From NCBI RefSeq assembly GCF_000177075.1, contig NZ_ADEG01000087.1, positions 27,332-91,331 of the forward strand: DNA of 64,000 nucleotides, read 5' to 3'. Of the stretch, positions 53,031 to 62,125 are shown piece by piece (the first letter of the stretch is position 1; the number at the start of each line of letters is the position of its first letter). Made by a program: the position numbers and the translations under genes. The notes beneath the pieces were generated by a model. The model was given only the letters and a program-made list of their open reading frames with translations. It ran no database searches and was not told the DNA's origin. This stretch comes from Hoylesella buccalis ATCC 35310. GTDB lineage: Bacteria; Bacteroidota; Bacteroidia; Bacteroidales; Bacteroidaceae.

Positions 53031-53828
53031 ATGTTAGGAGCCATCATCGGCGACATTGTAGGTTCGCCATACGAATTTGACCAATCTGCACCAAAAGCAG
53101 GTTTTACCCTCTTCGCAGAAGAATGCAGTTACACCGACGACACCGTCTGTACGGTGGCCATAGCCGACGCCATACTCCAGATGCGCCCTTATCAAGAGTC
53201 GCTTCTCGACTGGTGTCACCGCTATCCCAACCCCATGAATGGTTATGGCAACATGTATCAAACTTGGCTACAAGAGAAGAACCCACTCCCACAAAGTTCG
53301 TTTGGCAATGGCGCAGCCATGCGCGTTAGTCCGATAGGATGGCTCTTTGACGACTTTCACGACGTGCTTCGCGAAAGCAAACGCTGCACCGAGGTAAGCC
53401 ATTGCCACAGCGAAGGCATCAGGGGAGCTCAGTGCATCGCCACGCTGGTGTATTGGTTGCGTACCTGTCGCATCACGAAAGACGAAATAGAAAGTGCCGT
53501 GAAGAGCAAATTCGGGTATGACATTCCACCTTTGAAGGACATCTACAGAATAGGCAGTCAGGGACACTTTGACAGCACATGTCAAGAAACGGTTCCATGG
53601 GCCATCCGCTGTTTCCTGGAAAGTGAGAGTTTTGAAGACGCCATTCGCATCGCCGTTGGCGCGGGTGGCGATACCGACACCAAGGCTGCTATCTGCGGAA
53701 GCATTGCCGAGGCATATTATGAAGTGCCGGAAGAACTGATTGAACAGGCTTACGAATACCTGCCCAGCGACATGCTACGCGTCATTGATCGTTTCTACGA
53801 TCACGTGGGAAGGAGGATCAATTCGTAG
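53031..53828 (+). CDS. ADP-ribosylglycohydrolase family protein
   Basis: 265 residues, one all-helical DraG/ARH domain. The two magnesium-binding motifs are visible: CSYTDDTVCTVAIADA near residue 35-45 (T-D-D) and AVGAGGDTDTKAAICGSIAEAYY near residue 215 (D-T-D). MLGAIIGDIVGSPYEF is the usual N-terminus. The family removes ADP-ribose from proteins or nucleic acid, or cleaves related metabolites. It is a monocistronic gene with a strong terminator; its target is unknown. Confidence 0.93.
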   Translation: MLGAIIGDIVGSPYEFDQSAPKAGFTLFAEECSYTDDTVCTVAIADAILQMRPYQESLLDWCHRYPNPMNGYGNMYQTWLQEKNPLPQSSFGNGAAMRVSPIGWLFDDFHDVLRESKRCTEVSHCHSEGIRGAQCIATLVYWLRTCRITKDEIESAVKSKFGYDIPPLKDIYRIGSQGHFDSTCQETVPWAIRCFLESESFEDAIRIAVGAGGDTDTKAAICGSIAEAYYEVPEELIEQAYEYLPSDMLRVIDRFYDHVGRRINS

Positions 53829-53861
53829 CATCACGCAGCATTGCACGCAAGCAATAACGAC

Positions 53862-53901
53862 ACGGCCACCCATCGTATGAAAATCGATGGGTGGCCGTTT
53901 C
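53862..53901. terminator. terminator after the ADP-ribosylglycohydrolase gene
   Basis: Perfect 14-bp stem ACGGCCACCCATCG (53862-53875) and CGATGGGTGGCCGT (53885-53898), followed by TTT. Confidence 0.85.
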
Positions 53902-53982
53902 GATTGATGTTGAATTTCCAATCATGCTCCATGACCATGACTGACGGGCATCAGGCCTACGGATGTCATGATGGGACGCTTG

Positions 53983-55833
53983 CTATTTGTTGTTCTTCAA
54001 GAAGATGCGTGACGAATTGAGCACAGCCAACAGTGCCACACCCGAATCGGCAAACACGGCCATCCACAGGTTAGCCAGGCCCAACAGACCCAACAGCATC
54101 ACCAGAGCCTTGATGATGAGGGCCAGCCAGATGTTCTGATTGACGATTCGGCGCGTGTATTTACCGATACGGATGGCATCGGCCACCTTCGAAGGTTGAT
54201 CGGTCTGGATGATGATATCGGCGGTTTCGATGGCCATGTCAGAACCCAAACCACCCATGGCAATGCCCACATCGCTCAGCGCCAGCACCGGGGCGTCGTT
54301 GATACCATCGCCCACAAAGGCCACTCGCTGCCCCATGTGTTTGGCCTGCTCTATGTGTTTCACCTTACCTTCGGGCAGCAAGTCGCCGTATGCCTTGCGT
54401 ATGCCGAGGCTCGATGCCACCTTTGAAACCAGCTCCTGACGATCGCCCGACAGCATCTCCACACGCACGGGCAGCGATTCTACAGCCTGTTTGGCATCAT
54501 CTTTCACCTTGTCAGCCAGGATAATATGCCCCACATAGCGACCGAGATGGGCCACACAAACCACAGTTTCCGGAATATTTCGCAACGCATCTGGGAAGAA
54601 CACGTTTTCACGCTCCAGCAGTTTCAGGTTGCCCACCAGCCACTCATCGGTCTGCAAGCCATGCCCGGCAATGTCTTTGGCATCTATCTTCTCGTCCGTC
54701 GGACAATAACGCACGATGGCTTTAGCGATGGGGTGATTGCTCGACTTCTCGATAGCCGACACCGTTTTGAGCGCTTCCTCATCCAGTCCCTCCACACTTT
54801 GCACGGCAAATTCGCCCGTAGTGAGCGTGCCGGTCTTGTCGAACATCACCAAATCAACCTCGGTAATGGCATCCAGGTAGTTGCTGCCCTTGAACAGAAT
54901 GCCCCGCTTGGAGGCCGAACCGATGCCCGCAAAATAACCCAGCGGCACGCTGATGACCAGCGCGCAGGGGCAAGAGATAACCAAGAAGACCAACGCACGG
55001 CGAAACCAATCATTGAAAACGTAGGTAAAGTTGGCGTCGAACAAACTATATAGATAAGGTAGCAGAATGGTCAAGGCCGCCAGCATGACAACGATGGGGG
55101 TATAAATGCGGGCGAAGCGACGAATGAACAGTTCGGTAGGAGCCTTGCGCTCGGCAGCATCTTCCACCATTTTCAAGATGCGCGAGATGGCCGACTGACT
55201 TTCAGGACGGGTCACCTTGAGGCGTAAAACTTGGTCAACGGCTATCATGCCCGCCATCACTTCTTCGCCTTTTTCCATCGTTCGGGGCATCGATTCGCCC
55301 GTCAGAGCTGCTGTATTCAGCGAGGCCGAGTCTGACAACAGCGTTCCATCAAGTGGCACTCGCTCGCCAGCCTTCACCTCAATCACATCGCCCACGGCCA
55401 CTTCAGCCGGCTGTTTCTCCACGGTTGTGTCATCAACGACCACGCGAGCCAGGGTTGGTCTGAAAGCCACCAGCGCGCGAATGTTGTCTCGGGCACGGTC
55501 TACAGCACGGTCTTGCAACGCCTCACCAATGCAGTATAGCAGCATCACGGCAACCGCTTCGGGATATTCACCGATGGCGAAAGCACCGATACAGGCAATC
55601 GTCATGAGCATGAACTCACTGAATACGTCGCCTTTCACAGCCCATTCCCACGCTTCTTTCATCACTGGCAGGCCCACAAAGGCAAACGCCACGACGTACC
55701 ATGCCAAGGATATCCATTGGTCATCGAGAATCGTTAACCCAATATATGGGGCTGCAATGCCCACGACAAGCATCACGCCCGACAGGATAATCTTCCACCA
55801 GGCCATCTGCTCTTCTTCATGAATGTCTTCCAT
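53983..55833 (-). CDS. P1B-type heavy-metal ATPase (Zn/Cd type)
   Basis: 616 residues. Exports metal ions from the cytoplasm using ATP. Motifs in order: TGESMPR actuator loop (about residue 178), SCPCALVISVPLG metal-binding helix (about 290), DKTGTLTTG phosphorylation site (about 335), SSNHPIAKA nucleotide motif, GDGINDAPVLALSDVGIAMG hinge (about 510) and VFADSGVALLAVLNSSRIF at the end. CPC together with the D-x-G in the last helix fits the Zn/Cd/Pb subgroup. The N-terminal HMA domain is missing, so the protein starts almost directly at the first helix. It shares its operator with the CzcA efflux operon, indicating a common metal signal. Confidence 0.94.
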   Translation of the reverse strand: MEDIHEEEQMAWWKIILSGVMLVVGIAAPYIGLTILDDQWISLAWYVVAFAFVGLPVMKEAWEWAVKGDVFSEFMLMTIACIGAFAIGEYPEAVAVMLLYCIGEALQDRAVDRARDNIRALVAFRPTLARVVVDDTTVEKQPAEVAVGDVIEVKAGERVPLDGTLLSDSASLNTAALTGESMPRTMEKGEEVMAGMIAVDQVLRLKVTRPESQSAISRILKMVEDAAERKAPTELFIRRFARIYTPIVVMLAALTILLPYLYSLFDANFTYVFNDWFRRALVFLVISCPCALVISVPLGYFAGIGSASKRGILFKGSNYLDAITEVDLVMFDKTGTLTTGEFAVQSVEGLDEEALKTVSAIEKSSNHPIAKAIVRYCPTDEKIDAKDIAGHGLQTDEWLVGNLKLLERENVFFPDALRNIPETVVCVAHLGRYVGHIILADKVKDDAKQAVESLPVRVEMLSGDRQELVSKVASSLGIRKAYGDLLPEGKVKHIEQAKHMGQRVAFVGDGINDAPVLALSDVGIAMGGLGSDMAIETADIIIQTDQPSKVADAIRIGKYTRRIVNQNIWLALIIKALVMLLGLLGLANLWMAVFADSGVALLAVLNSSRIFLKNNK

Positions 55834-55863
55834 ATCTTTGTGTATATTAAAATTTTACTGCTG

Positions 55864-55871
55864 CAAAAGTA
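55864..55871 (-). promoter_or_regulatory. -7 box of the P1B ATPase gene
   Basis: TACTTTTG on the minus strand, 30 nt before the start. Confidence 0.6.
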
Positions 55872-55882
55872 CGAAAAAGAAG

Positions 55883-55899
55883 ATGCAACCGGGTTGCAA
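55883..55899. promoter_or_regulatory. metal-regulon operator, copy 2 (ATGCAAC-CGG-GTTGCAA)
   Basis: Same 7-3-7 inverted repeat as 44569-44585, with the same 11-nt distance to the -7 box and the same AAGTGC flank. One mismatch at the outermost pair. Confidence 0.7.
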
Positions 55900-56002
55900 A
55901 GTGCACCTTGCGCCAAGGAAAAGAATCACTTGCCACACGCCATTCTTTGCCTCGGCATGCGTTAAATAACATCTGTTGCAAGCATTATCAATTAAAAATG
56001 AT

Positions 56003-56208
56003 TATCTTTGCATAAGATAGGCGGCACCTCAACAAAACAAACAAGTTTGCTTTGTATTCGGTTTGCACTATCTTTGCATAAGATAGGCGGCACCTAAGCA
56101 TAGTAAACAAATTTGCTTTTTGTGCGATTAGCACTATCTTTGCAACAGATAGGTTGCGCCTAAGCATAGTAAACAAATTTGCTTTTTGTGCGATTTGTAC
56201 TATCTTTG
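56003..56208 (+). repeat. tandem 66-bp promoter repeats upstream of ruvB (four -7 boxes)
   Basis: TATCTTTG occurs at 56003, 56069, 56135 and 56201, exactly 66 bp apart. Boxes 2-4 each have TTTG at 56046, 56112 and 56178, 19 nt upstream: a correct -33/-7 pair. Each unit continues with GATAGGCGGCACCT or a close variant and an A-rich segment. In the first two units the -7 box lies in the inverted repeat CTATCTT-TGCAT-AAGATAG. The repeats therefore carry three full promoters and one box without a good -33, all pointing at ruvB. Because 66 is a multiple of 3, a meaningless 22-residue-repeat frame runs through on the minus strand. Confidence 0.85.
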
Positions 56209-56238
56209 CAACAGATAAAAACGACTGTCCCGACAAGT

Positions 56239-57273
56239 ATGGAAGAAGATTTCGACATCAGAGATGAACGCATTTCATCGGCAGAAAAAGAGTTTGAGAA
56301 TGCGTTGAGGCCCCTGAAATTCAACGATTTCAGCGGGCAACCTAAGGTTGTGGAGAATCTTCAAATCTTCGTAGAGGCTGCCAAATACCGTGGCGAACCG
56401 CTCGATCACACCCTCTTGCACGGGCCTCCCGGACTGGGAAAGACTACCTTGAGCAACATTATTGCCAACGAACTGGGCGTAGGGTTCAAACTAACCAGCG
56501 GACCAGTGCTCGACAAACCGGGCGACTTGGCTGGCATCTTGACCTCGCTCGAGCCAAACGACGTGCTGTTCATCGATGAGATCCACCGTCTGTCGCCAGT
56601 AGTCGAAGAGTATCTGTACTCGGCCATGGAAGACTATCGCATCGACATCATGATCGACAAGGGTCCGTCGGCGCGCTCTATCCAAATAGACTTGAACCCG
56701 TTTACCTTGGTGGGAGCCACCACAAGAAGCGGACTGCTCACGGCACCGCTGCGTGCTCGTTTCGGCATCAACATGCACTTGGAGTATTATGCGCCCGAAA
56801 CATTGCAGAAAATCATCAGGCGCAGCGCAAACATCCTCAACGTACCCATCGACGAGGATGCCGCTTACGAGATTGCACGCCGCTCCAGAGGCACGCCTCG
56901 TATCGCCAACGCACTGCTGAGAAGGGTGCGCGATTTCGCACAAGTCAAGGGAAATGGCAGCATCAACACCCGCATCGCACAGTTTGCCTTGCAGGCATTG
57001 AACATCGACCAATATGGCCTGGACGAGATAGACAACAAAATCTTGCTCACCATCATCGACAAGTTCCGGGGCGGTCCCGTAGGACTAAGCACCATTGCGA
57101 CCGCCATTGGCGAAGATACGGGTACGGTGGAAGAGGTGTACGAGCCTTTCCTCATCATGGAAGGATTCATCAAGCGAACGCCAAGAGGGCGTATGGCCAC
57201 TCATTTGGCCTACGAACATCTGGGCAGAGATCTTTACAAAGGCAACTTGATGGAACCCGGACTGTTTACTTAA
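56239..57273 (+). CDS. ruvB: Holliday junction branch migration ATPase RuvB
   Basis: 344 residues from ATG 56239 ([25 protein letters not shown]); a longer frame runs back into the promoter repeats and is rejected. AAA+ motor with Walker [20 protein letters not shown] (about 62), Walker [11 protein letters not shown], sensor motifs in [20 protein letters not shown], arginine finger region, and a winged-helix C-terminus ([28 protein letters not shown]) that contacts DNA. With RuvA it drives branch migration. First gene of a cluster with coaD and ybeY (16-nt and 48-nt gaps). Confidence 0.97.
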   Translation: MEEDFDIRDERISSAEKEFENALRPLKFNDFSGQPKVVENLQIFVEAAKYRGEPLDHTLLHGPPGLGKTTLSNIIANELGVGFKLTSGPVLDKPGDLAGILTSLEPNDVLFIDEIHRLSPVVEEYLYSAMEDYRIDIMIDKGPSARSIQIDLNPFTLVGATTRSGLLTAPLRARFGINMHLEYYAPETLQKIIRRSANILNVPIDEDAAYEIARRSRGTPRIANALLRRVRDFAQVKGNGSINTRIAQFALQALNIDQYGLDEIDNKILLTIIDKFRGGPVGLSTIATAIGEDTGTVEEVYEPFLIMEGFIKRTPRGRMATHLAYEHLGRDLYKGNLMEPGLFT

Positions 57274-57289
57274 CGACAAGGAAGAAAAC

Positions 57290-57763
57290 ATGGATAGCAA
57301 GCCTAAAATCGGCATTTTCGTAGGCAGTTTCGATCCCTACACCATCGGACACGACTCCATCGTGCGCCGCATCTTACCTCTGTTTGACCGCTTGGTCATC
57401 GGTGTGGGTGTAAACATGCAAAAAAAATATAGATACAGCGAGGAAGAACGCATTAAGGCCATTGGCGATCTGTATGCCGATGAGCCGCGCATCAGCGTGA
57501 AGTCGTATCACGACTTGGCCGTGGATTTCGCCAAACGAGAGGGTGCCAAGTATCTCATCAAAGGCGTACGGTCGGTGAAAGATTTTGAGTACGAGCGCGA
57601 ACAAGCCGACATCAATCGGCAAATCGGTGGCATCGACACCATCCTGCTCTTTGCCGACCCAGGGATGGCCAGCGTGAGTTCGTCCCTTGTGCGTGAGCTA
57701 TTGCACTATGGTGCCGACGCATCCATGTTTCTTCCCCAACGAAAAACAGATCATACAAAATAG
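57290..57763 (+). CDS. coaD: phosphopantetheine adenylyltransferase
   Basis: 157 residues. Converts 4'-phosphopantetheine and ATP to dephospho-CoA, the fourth step of coenzyme A synthesis. KIGIFVGSFDPYTIGHDSIV contains the nucleotidyltransferase TxGH motif; YLIKGVRSVKDFEYEREQADINRQIGG and VSSSLVRELLHYG are family hallmarks (ISSS/VSSS loop binding ATP phosphates). It begins 16 nt after ruvB stops. Confidence 0.95.
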   Translation: MDSKPKIGIFVGSFDPYTIGHDSIVRRILPLFDRLVIGVGVNMQKKYRYSEEERIKAIGDLYADEPRISVKSYHDLAVDFAKREGAKYLIKGVRSVKDFEYEREQADINRQIGGIDTILLFADPGMASVSSSLVRELLHYGADASMFLPQRKTDHTK

Positions 57764-57811
57764 ATCTAACAGATACACTCATGCGAGTGGAAACCGAAAA
57801 ATGGTTTTTAT

Positions 57812-58237
57812 ATGATTACCTATAACATAGACGGCGTGAAGATGCCGAAGATTAAAAAGCGCGAAACATCCGCTTGGATCAAGGCCGTGGCAGCCACCTA
57901 CGGACGCAAAATAGGAGAGGTGGGCTACATGTTCGTTGACGACGAGAAGATTCTGGAAGTGAACAACGAGTACTTGGGACACGACTATTACACCGATATC
58001 ATCACCTTTGATTACGACGAGGGCGACATCATCAACGGTGACATCGTCATCAGTCTGGACACGGTGCGCACCAACGCAGAACGTTTCGGCAAGCCTTACG
58101 AGGAAGAACTCTATCGCGTGATTATCCATGGCATCCTGCATCTCTGCGGCATCAACGACAAAGGACCGGGCGAACGCGAGATTATGGAGGCTGCGGAAGA
58201 TAAGGCTTTGGCCATGAGAAAGCAGAAAACGACATAA
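57812..58237 (+). CDS. ybeY: rRNA maturation endoribonuclease YbeY
   Basis: 141 residues. YbeY is a zinc-dependent nuclease for 16S rRNA 3' processing and ribosome quality control. The body is typical (MFVDDEKILEVNNEYLGHDYYTDIITFDYDEGDIINGDIVIS), and the metal motif reads RVIIHGILHLCGINDKGPGEREIM. Two of the three metal-binding His (HGILH) are present; the third, normally in a YDH, is replaced by Lys within NDK. Bacteroidota YbeY proteins commonly show this variant. Third gene after ruvB and coaD. Confidence 0.92.
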   Translation: MITYNIDGVKMPKIKKRETSAWIKAVAATYGRKIGEVGYMFVDDEKILEVNNEYLGHDYYTDIITFDYDEGDIINGDIVISLDTVRTNAERFGKPYEEELYRVIIHGILHLCGINDKGPGEREIMEAAEDKALAMRKQKTT

Positions 58238-58316
58238 AATGAGCAACCAGGAGGCGGGCTACGGTCACTCTCTTTGGCTTTTTGTAACGCAGGTAACAAA
58301 TATAAAAGTTTTTCAG

Positions 58317-58456
58317 TACTTTTGCATAAGATAGGCGGCACCTCAACAAAACAAACAAGTTTGCTTTGTATTCGGTTTGCACTATCTTTGCATAAAATAG
58401 GCGGCACCTCAATATAGAAAGTAAACTTTCTCTATTTTCGGTTTGCACTATCTTTG
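58317..58456 (+). repeat. tandem 66-bp promoter repeats upstream of nadB (three -7 boxes)
   Basis: -7 boxes TACTTTTG (58317), TATCTTTG (58383) and TATCTTTG (58449) are spaced 66 bp apart. The segment between the first two boxes is essentially identical to the first unit upstream of ruvB. Box 2 has TTTG (58360-58363) at 19 nt; box 3 has only CTTT there. In unit 3 the A-rich hairpin has changed on both arms (AGAAAG/CTTTCT in place of CAAAC/GTTTG), keeping its pairing. Confidence 0.8.
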
Positions 58457-58490
58457 CATAAAACGGTAAATGAACATCATATAGCACATC

Positions 58491-60077
58491 ATGATACGCA
58501 AATTTGATTTCCTCATTATAGGCGGCGGAGTAGCAGGCATGAGCTTTGCACTGAAAGTTGCCAACAGTGGGAAAGGTAAAGTGGCCTTGGTATGCAAGAC
58601 TACGCTGGACGAAACCAACACGTCCAAAGCACAAGGAGGCATCGCCTCGGTGACTAATTTGAAGGTAGACAACTTCGAAAAACACATTGAGGACACGATG
58701 ATTGCGGGCGACTTCATCTCCGACCGCAAGGCGGTTGAACATGTTGTGCGCAATGCTCCCAAGGCCATAGACGACTTGGTGAAGTGGGGAGTCAACTTCG
58801 ACAAAACCCCAGAAGGCCAATTCGACTTGCATCGGGAGGGCGGACACAGCGAATTCAGAATATTACACCACAAGGATGACACGGGCTTTGAGATTCAAAG
58901 AGGATTGATGGCTGCCGTGAGATCCAACAAGAACATCACCGTGTTGGAAAACCATTTTGCGGTAGAAATCATCACCCAGCACCATTTAGGCATTGAGGTG
59001 ACGCGTAAAACGCCCGACATCGAGTGCTACGGCGCTTACGTCTTGGATCCCGACACCCATAAGATAGACACCTTCTTGAGCCGCGTCACCTTGATGGCAA
59101 CAGGCGGAACGGGCGCCGTGTATGCCACCACGTCCAATCCAAACATCGCCACAGGCGACGGCATTGCCATGGTTTATCGGGCCAAGGGAACGGTCAAGGA
59201 CATGGAGTTTGTGCAGTTTCACCCCACGGTGCTTTACAATCCGGCCGAAACTCACCCCGCCTTTCTCATCACCGAGGCCATGAGAGGTTACGGTGGCGTG
59301 CTGCGTTTGCCCAATGGTGAGGAGTTTATGCAGAAGTACGACAAACGATTGTCACTGGCTCCACGTGACATTGTGGCTCGCGCCATTGACAGAGAGATGA
59401 AGCTACACGGCCTCAATCACGTTTGTTTGGACGTCACTCACAAAGATGCGGAGGAGACAAAAAAACACTTTCCGCACATCTACGCCAAGTGTCTCACCAT
59501 AGGTGTCGACATCACCAAGGAGTACATCCCTGTCTGTCCCAGCGCACACTACATGTGTGGAGGCATCAAGGTTGACCTTAACGGCGAGAGTTCCATCCAC
59601 CGGCTCTATGCGGTGGGCGAATGCTCATGCACCGGTTTGCATGGTGGAAACCGCTTGGCCAGCAACTCACTCATCGAGGCTGTGGTTTATGCCAAGTCGG
59701 CTGCCGAACATGCCGTGGGTGTCATCGACGACTATCAGTTCAACGACAAGGTGCCAGAATGGAATGATGAAGGCACAATGAGCAACGAAGAGAAGGTGCT
59801 CATCGCCCAAGACGAGCGCGAAGTGGGACAAGTCATGTCCAACTATGTGGGCATCGTGCGGAGCGACCTGCGACTACATCGTGCTTGGAAACGCCTCGAT
59901 CTGCTCTATGAGGAGACCGAAGAGCTGTTCAAACGCGTCAAAGCCACCAGAGATATCTGCGAGCTGCGCAACATCATCAACGTGGGTTACCTCATTACAC
60001 GGCAGGCTATCGAGCGCAAAGAGAGCCGAGGACTGCACTATACGGTAGACTATCCCAAACATGCCTACGACCTTTAG
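58491..60077 (+). CDS. nadB: L-aspartate oxidase
   Basis: 528 residues. Oxidises L-aspartate to iminoaspartate with FAD, first step of NAD synthesis from aspartate. DFLIIGGGVAGMSFALKVA is the dinucleotide-binding motif; TNTSKAQGGIASV, REGGHSEFRILHHKDDTG, TGGTGAVYATTSNPNIATGDGIAMVYRA, HPTVL and the C-terminal GLHGGNRLASNSLIEAVVYAKSAA follow the flavin family. It begins 35 nt after the last 66-bp repeat promoter. nadB-nadA-nadC are consecutive and run in biosynthetic order. Confidence 0.96.
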   Translation: MIRKFDFLIIGGGVAGMSFALKVANSGKGKVALVCKTTLDETNTSKAQGGIASVTNLKVDNFEKHIEDTMIAGDFISDRKAVEHVVRNAPKAIDDLVKWGVNFDKTPEGQFDLHREGGHSEFRILHHKDDTGFEIQRGLMAAVRSNKNITVLENHFAVEIITQHHLGIEVTRKTPDIECYGAYVLDPDTHKIDTFLSRVTLMATGGTGAVYATTSNPNIATGDGIAMVYRAKGTVKDMEFVQFHPTVLYNPAETHPAFLITEAMRGYGGVLRLPNGEEFMQKYDKRLSLAPRDIVARAIDREMKLHGLNHVCLDVTHKDAEETKKHFPHIYAKCLTIGVDITKEYIPVCPSAHYMCGGIKVDLNGESSIHRLYAVGECSCTGLHGGNRLASNSLIEAVVYAKSAAEHAVGVIDDYQFNDKVPEWNDEGTMSNEEKVLIAQDEREVGQVMSNYVGIVRSDLRLHRAWKRLDLLYEETEELFKRVKATRDICELRNIINVGYLITRQAIERKESRGLHYTVDYPKHAYDL

Positions 60078-60098
60078 CAGGCACTTATACAATACATT

Positions 60099-61091
60099 AT
60101 GATCAAACAAGAATGGAAGGAAAATGGCTTTGTCAACGAGCCTATCCCAGAAGGAACAGACATCAAGGCTGAGATACGCCAGATGTGCAAAGAGAAGAAT
60201 GCCATCATCATGGCTCACTATTACACAGAGAGCGACGTTCAAGACATCGCCGACTTCGTGGGAGACAGCTTGGCACTGGCGCAAAAGGCTGCCACCACTG
60301 ATGCAGAGATTATCGTCATGTGCGGCGTTCACTTCATGGGCGAGACCAATAAGATACTCTGTCCCGACAAGAAAGTGCTGGTACCCGACCTCAACGCCTC
60401 GTGTTCGCTGGCCGAGAGTTGTCCGGCTGACGAGTTCAAGCAGTTTGTTGAGGCACATCCCGACCACACCGTGATTAGTTATGTCAACACCACCGCTGCC
60501 ACAAAGGCCGTCACCGACGTGGTGGTAACCAGCAGCAACGCACGCCAAATCGTTGAATCATTCCCCAAAGACACCCCGATTATCTTCGGTCCCGACGAGA
60601 ATTTGGGCGGATACATCAACAGTCTGACCGGCCGTAACATGCTGCTTTGGAAGGGTGCCTGCCATGTGCACGAGAAGTTTTCGGTGGAAAAGATTCTCCA
60701 ACTCAAGGCCGAACACCCCGGTGCCAAAATCTTAGCACACCCCGAATGCAAAGGGCCGGTGGTTAAATTGGCCGACAAAGTGGGCAGCACGGCGGCCCTG
60801 CTGAAGTACAGCATCACCGATGATGCGAAAGAATTCATCGTGGCTACCGAGAGCGGCATCCTGCATGAGATGCAGAAATCGGCTCCGCAGAAAACATTCA
60901 TTCCTGCTCCTCCCAACGATAGCACCTGCGCCTGCAACGAGTGCAACTACATGAAGCTCATCAACATGCGCAAGCTATACAACTGTTTGAAGTATGAATG
61001 GCCCACCATAGAGGTTCCTGCTGACGTGGCTCAGAAGGCCATTCGCCCCATCAACCGCATGTTGGAGATATCCAAGAAGTTGGGACTCTGA
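60099..61091 (+). CDS. nadA: quinolinate synthase
   Basis: 330 residues. Condenses iminoaspartate with dihydroxyacetone phosphate to quinolinate on a 4Fe-4S cluster. The conserved cysteines occur in MCGVHFMGETNKILCPDKKVL, DLNASCSLAESC, AHPECKGPVV and CACNECNYM. IMAHYYTESDVQDIADFVGDSLALAQ is the substrate-binding start. It starts 21 nt after nadB. Confidence 0.96.
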   Translation: MIKQEWKENGFVNEPIPEGTDIKAEIRQMCKEKNAIIMAHYYTESDVQDIADFVGDSLALAQKAATTDAEIIVMCGVHFMGETNKILCPDKKVLVPDLNASCSLAESCPADEFKQFVEAHPDHTVISYVNTTAATKAVTDVVVTSSNARQIVESFPKDTPIIFGPDENLGGYINSLTGRNMLLWKGACHVHEKFSVEKILQLKAEHPGAKILAHPECKGPVVKLADKVGSTAALLKYSITDDAKEFIVATESGILHEMQKSAPQKTFIPAPPNDSTCACNECNYMKLINMRKLYNCLKYEWPTIEVPADVAQKAIRPINRMLEISKKLGL

Positions 61092-61156
61092 CCGTTTTTC
61101 ACACGACTATATGCCAGTCAACTCATCATTTTTCATCATCACAAAATCAAGAAATC

Positions 61157-62029
61157 ATGCTCTCCGTACAAGAATTGAACGACAAATTGTTTGACCTCGC
61201 CTTCAGTGAAGATATTGGTGACGGCGATCACACCACACTGTGCTGCATCCCTGACGATGCCATGGGTGAATGTAAGCTACTCATCAAAGAGGAAGGAATA
61301 TTGGCTGGCGCAGACATTGCCCAAGAGGTATTCCATCGTTTTGATCCCAACTTGGAGGTTGAGATACACATACCCGATGGCACGCACGTCCACCCGGGCG
61401 ACATCGTGCTGACGGTAAAAGGACGCGAGCAAAGCCTTTTGCAGACCGAACGATTGGTGCTGAACATCCTGCAACGCATGAGTGGCATCGCCACCATGAC
61501 GCACCGCTACCAGCAAGCCTTGATTGAGGCCGGCACAAAGACACGCGTGCTGGACACAAGAAAAACCACGCCGGGCATGCGCATGCTCGAGAAAGAGGCG
61601 GTGAAGATAGGCGGGGGCATGAATCATCGCATCGGATTGTTCGACATGATTCTGCTCAAAGACAACCACATCGACTTTTGTGGGGGTGTTCGCAACGCCA
61701 TCTCGCGCGCCAAGAAGTATTGCAAAGAGCATGGCAAGAACCTGAAAATTGAATGTGAGGTACGCAATTTCCAAGAGTTGGACGAGGCATTGGCCGAGGG
61801 ATGCGACCGCATCATGTTCGACAACTTCACGCCCGATCAGACCCGCCAGGCCGTAGAAAAGGTCAACGGACGCTGTGAAACCGAATCGAGTGGCGGCATC
61901 ACGTTCGACACCATGATTCCATACGCCAAAGCGGGGGTTGACTTTATCTCCTTCGGCGCGCTCACCCACAGCGTAAAAGGTCTGGATATGAGTCTGAAAG
62001 CCGCGGGTAGCGACAAGCTCAAAATCTAA
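61157..62029 (+). CDS. nadC: nicotinate-nucleotide pyrophosphorylase (carboxylating)
   Basis: 290 residues. Converts quinolinate and PRPP to nicotinate mononucleotide. DIGDGDHTTLCCIP near the start, LNILQRMSGIATMTHRY, DTRKTTPGMRMLEKEAVKIGGGMNHRIGL with the phosphate-binding Arg/Lys, and CEVRNFQELDEALAEGCDRIMFDNF and VDFISFGALTHSVKGLDMS complete the fold. It ends the nad operon, 66 nt after nadA. Confidence 0.96.
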   Translation: MLSVQELNDKLFDLAFSEDIGDGDHTTLCCIPDDAMGECKLLIKEEGILAGADIAQEVFHRFDPNLEVEIHIPDGTHVHPGDIVLTVKGREQSLLQTERLVLNILQRMSGIATMTHRYQQALIEAGTKTRVLDTRKTTPGMRMLEKEAVKIGGGMNHRIGLFDMILLKDNHIDFCGGVRNAISRAKKYCKEHGKNLKIECEVRNFQELDEALAEGCDRIMFDNFTPDQTRQAVEKVNGRCETESSGGITFDTMIPYAKAGVDFISFGALTHSVKGLDMSLKAAGSDKLKI

Positions 62030-62084
62030 AAAAGACTGGTTTGAAGCATCAGCCTAAACTGGTTTTTGAATCTAAAAACACTGG

Positions 62085-62103
62085 CGAAAACTGAGCGTTT
62101 TCG
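62085..62103. terminator. possible hairpin between nadC and the CDF transporter gene
   Basis: CGAAAAC-TGAGC-GTTTTCG, perfect 7-bp stem in the 96-nt gap of a convergent pair; the T-run is built into the stem. Confidence 0.5.
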
Positions 62104-62125
62104 TTACTATTGATTACACACGCAT

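Noticed and set aside
56003..56208. CRISPR array
   Set aside because: The 66-bp units are contiguous near-identical repeats without variable spacers, carry promoter boxes and have no cas genes nearby.
55988..56236. Minus-strand frame with 22-residue repeats ([16 protein letters not shown] type)
   Set aside because: It is the reverse reading of the 66-bp promoter repeats; 66 is divisible by three, so no stop arises. A similar shadow covers the nadB array.
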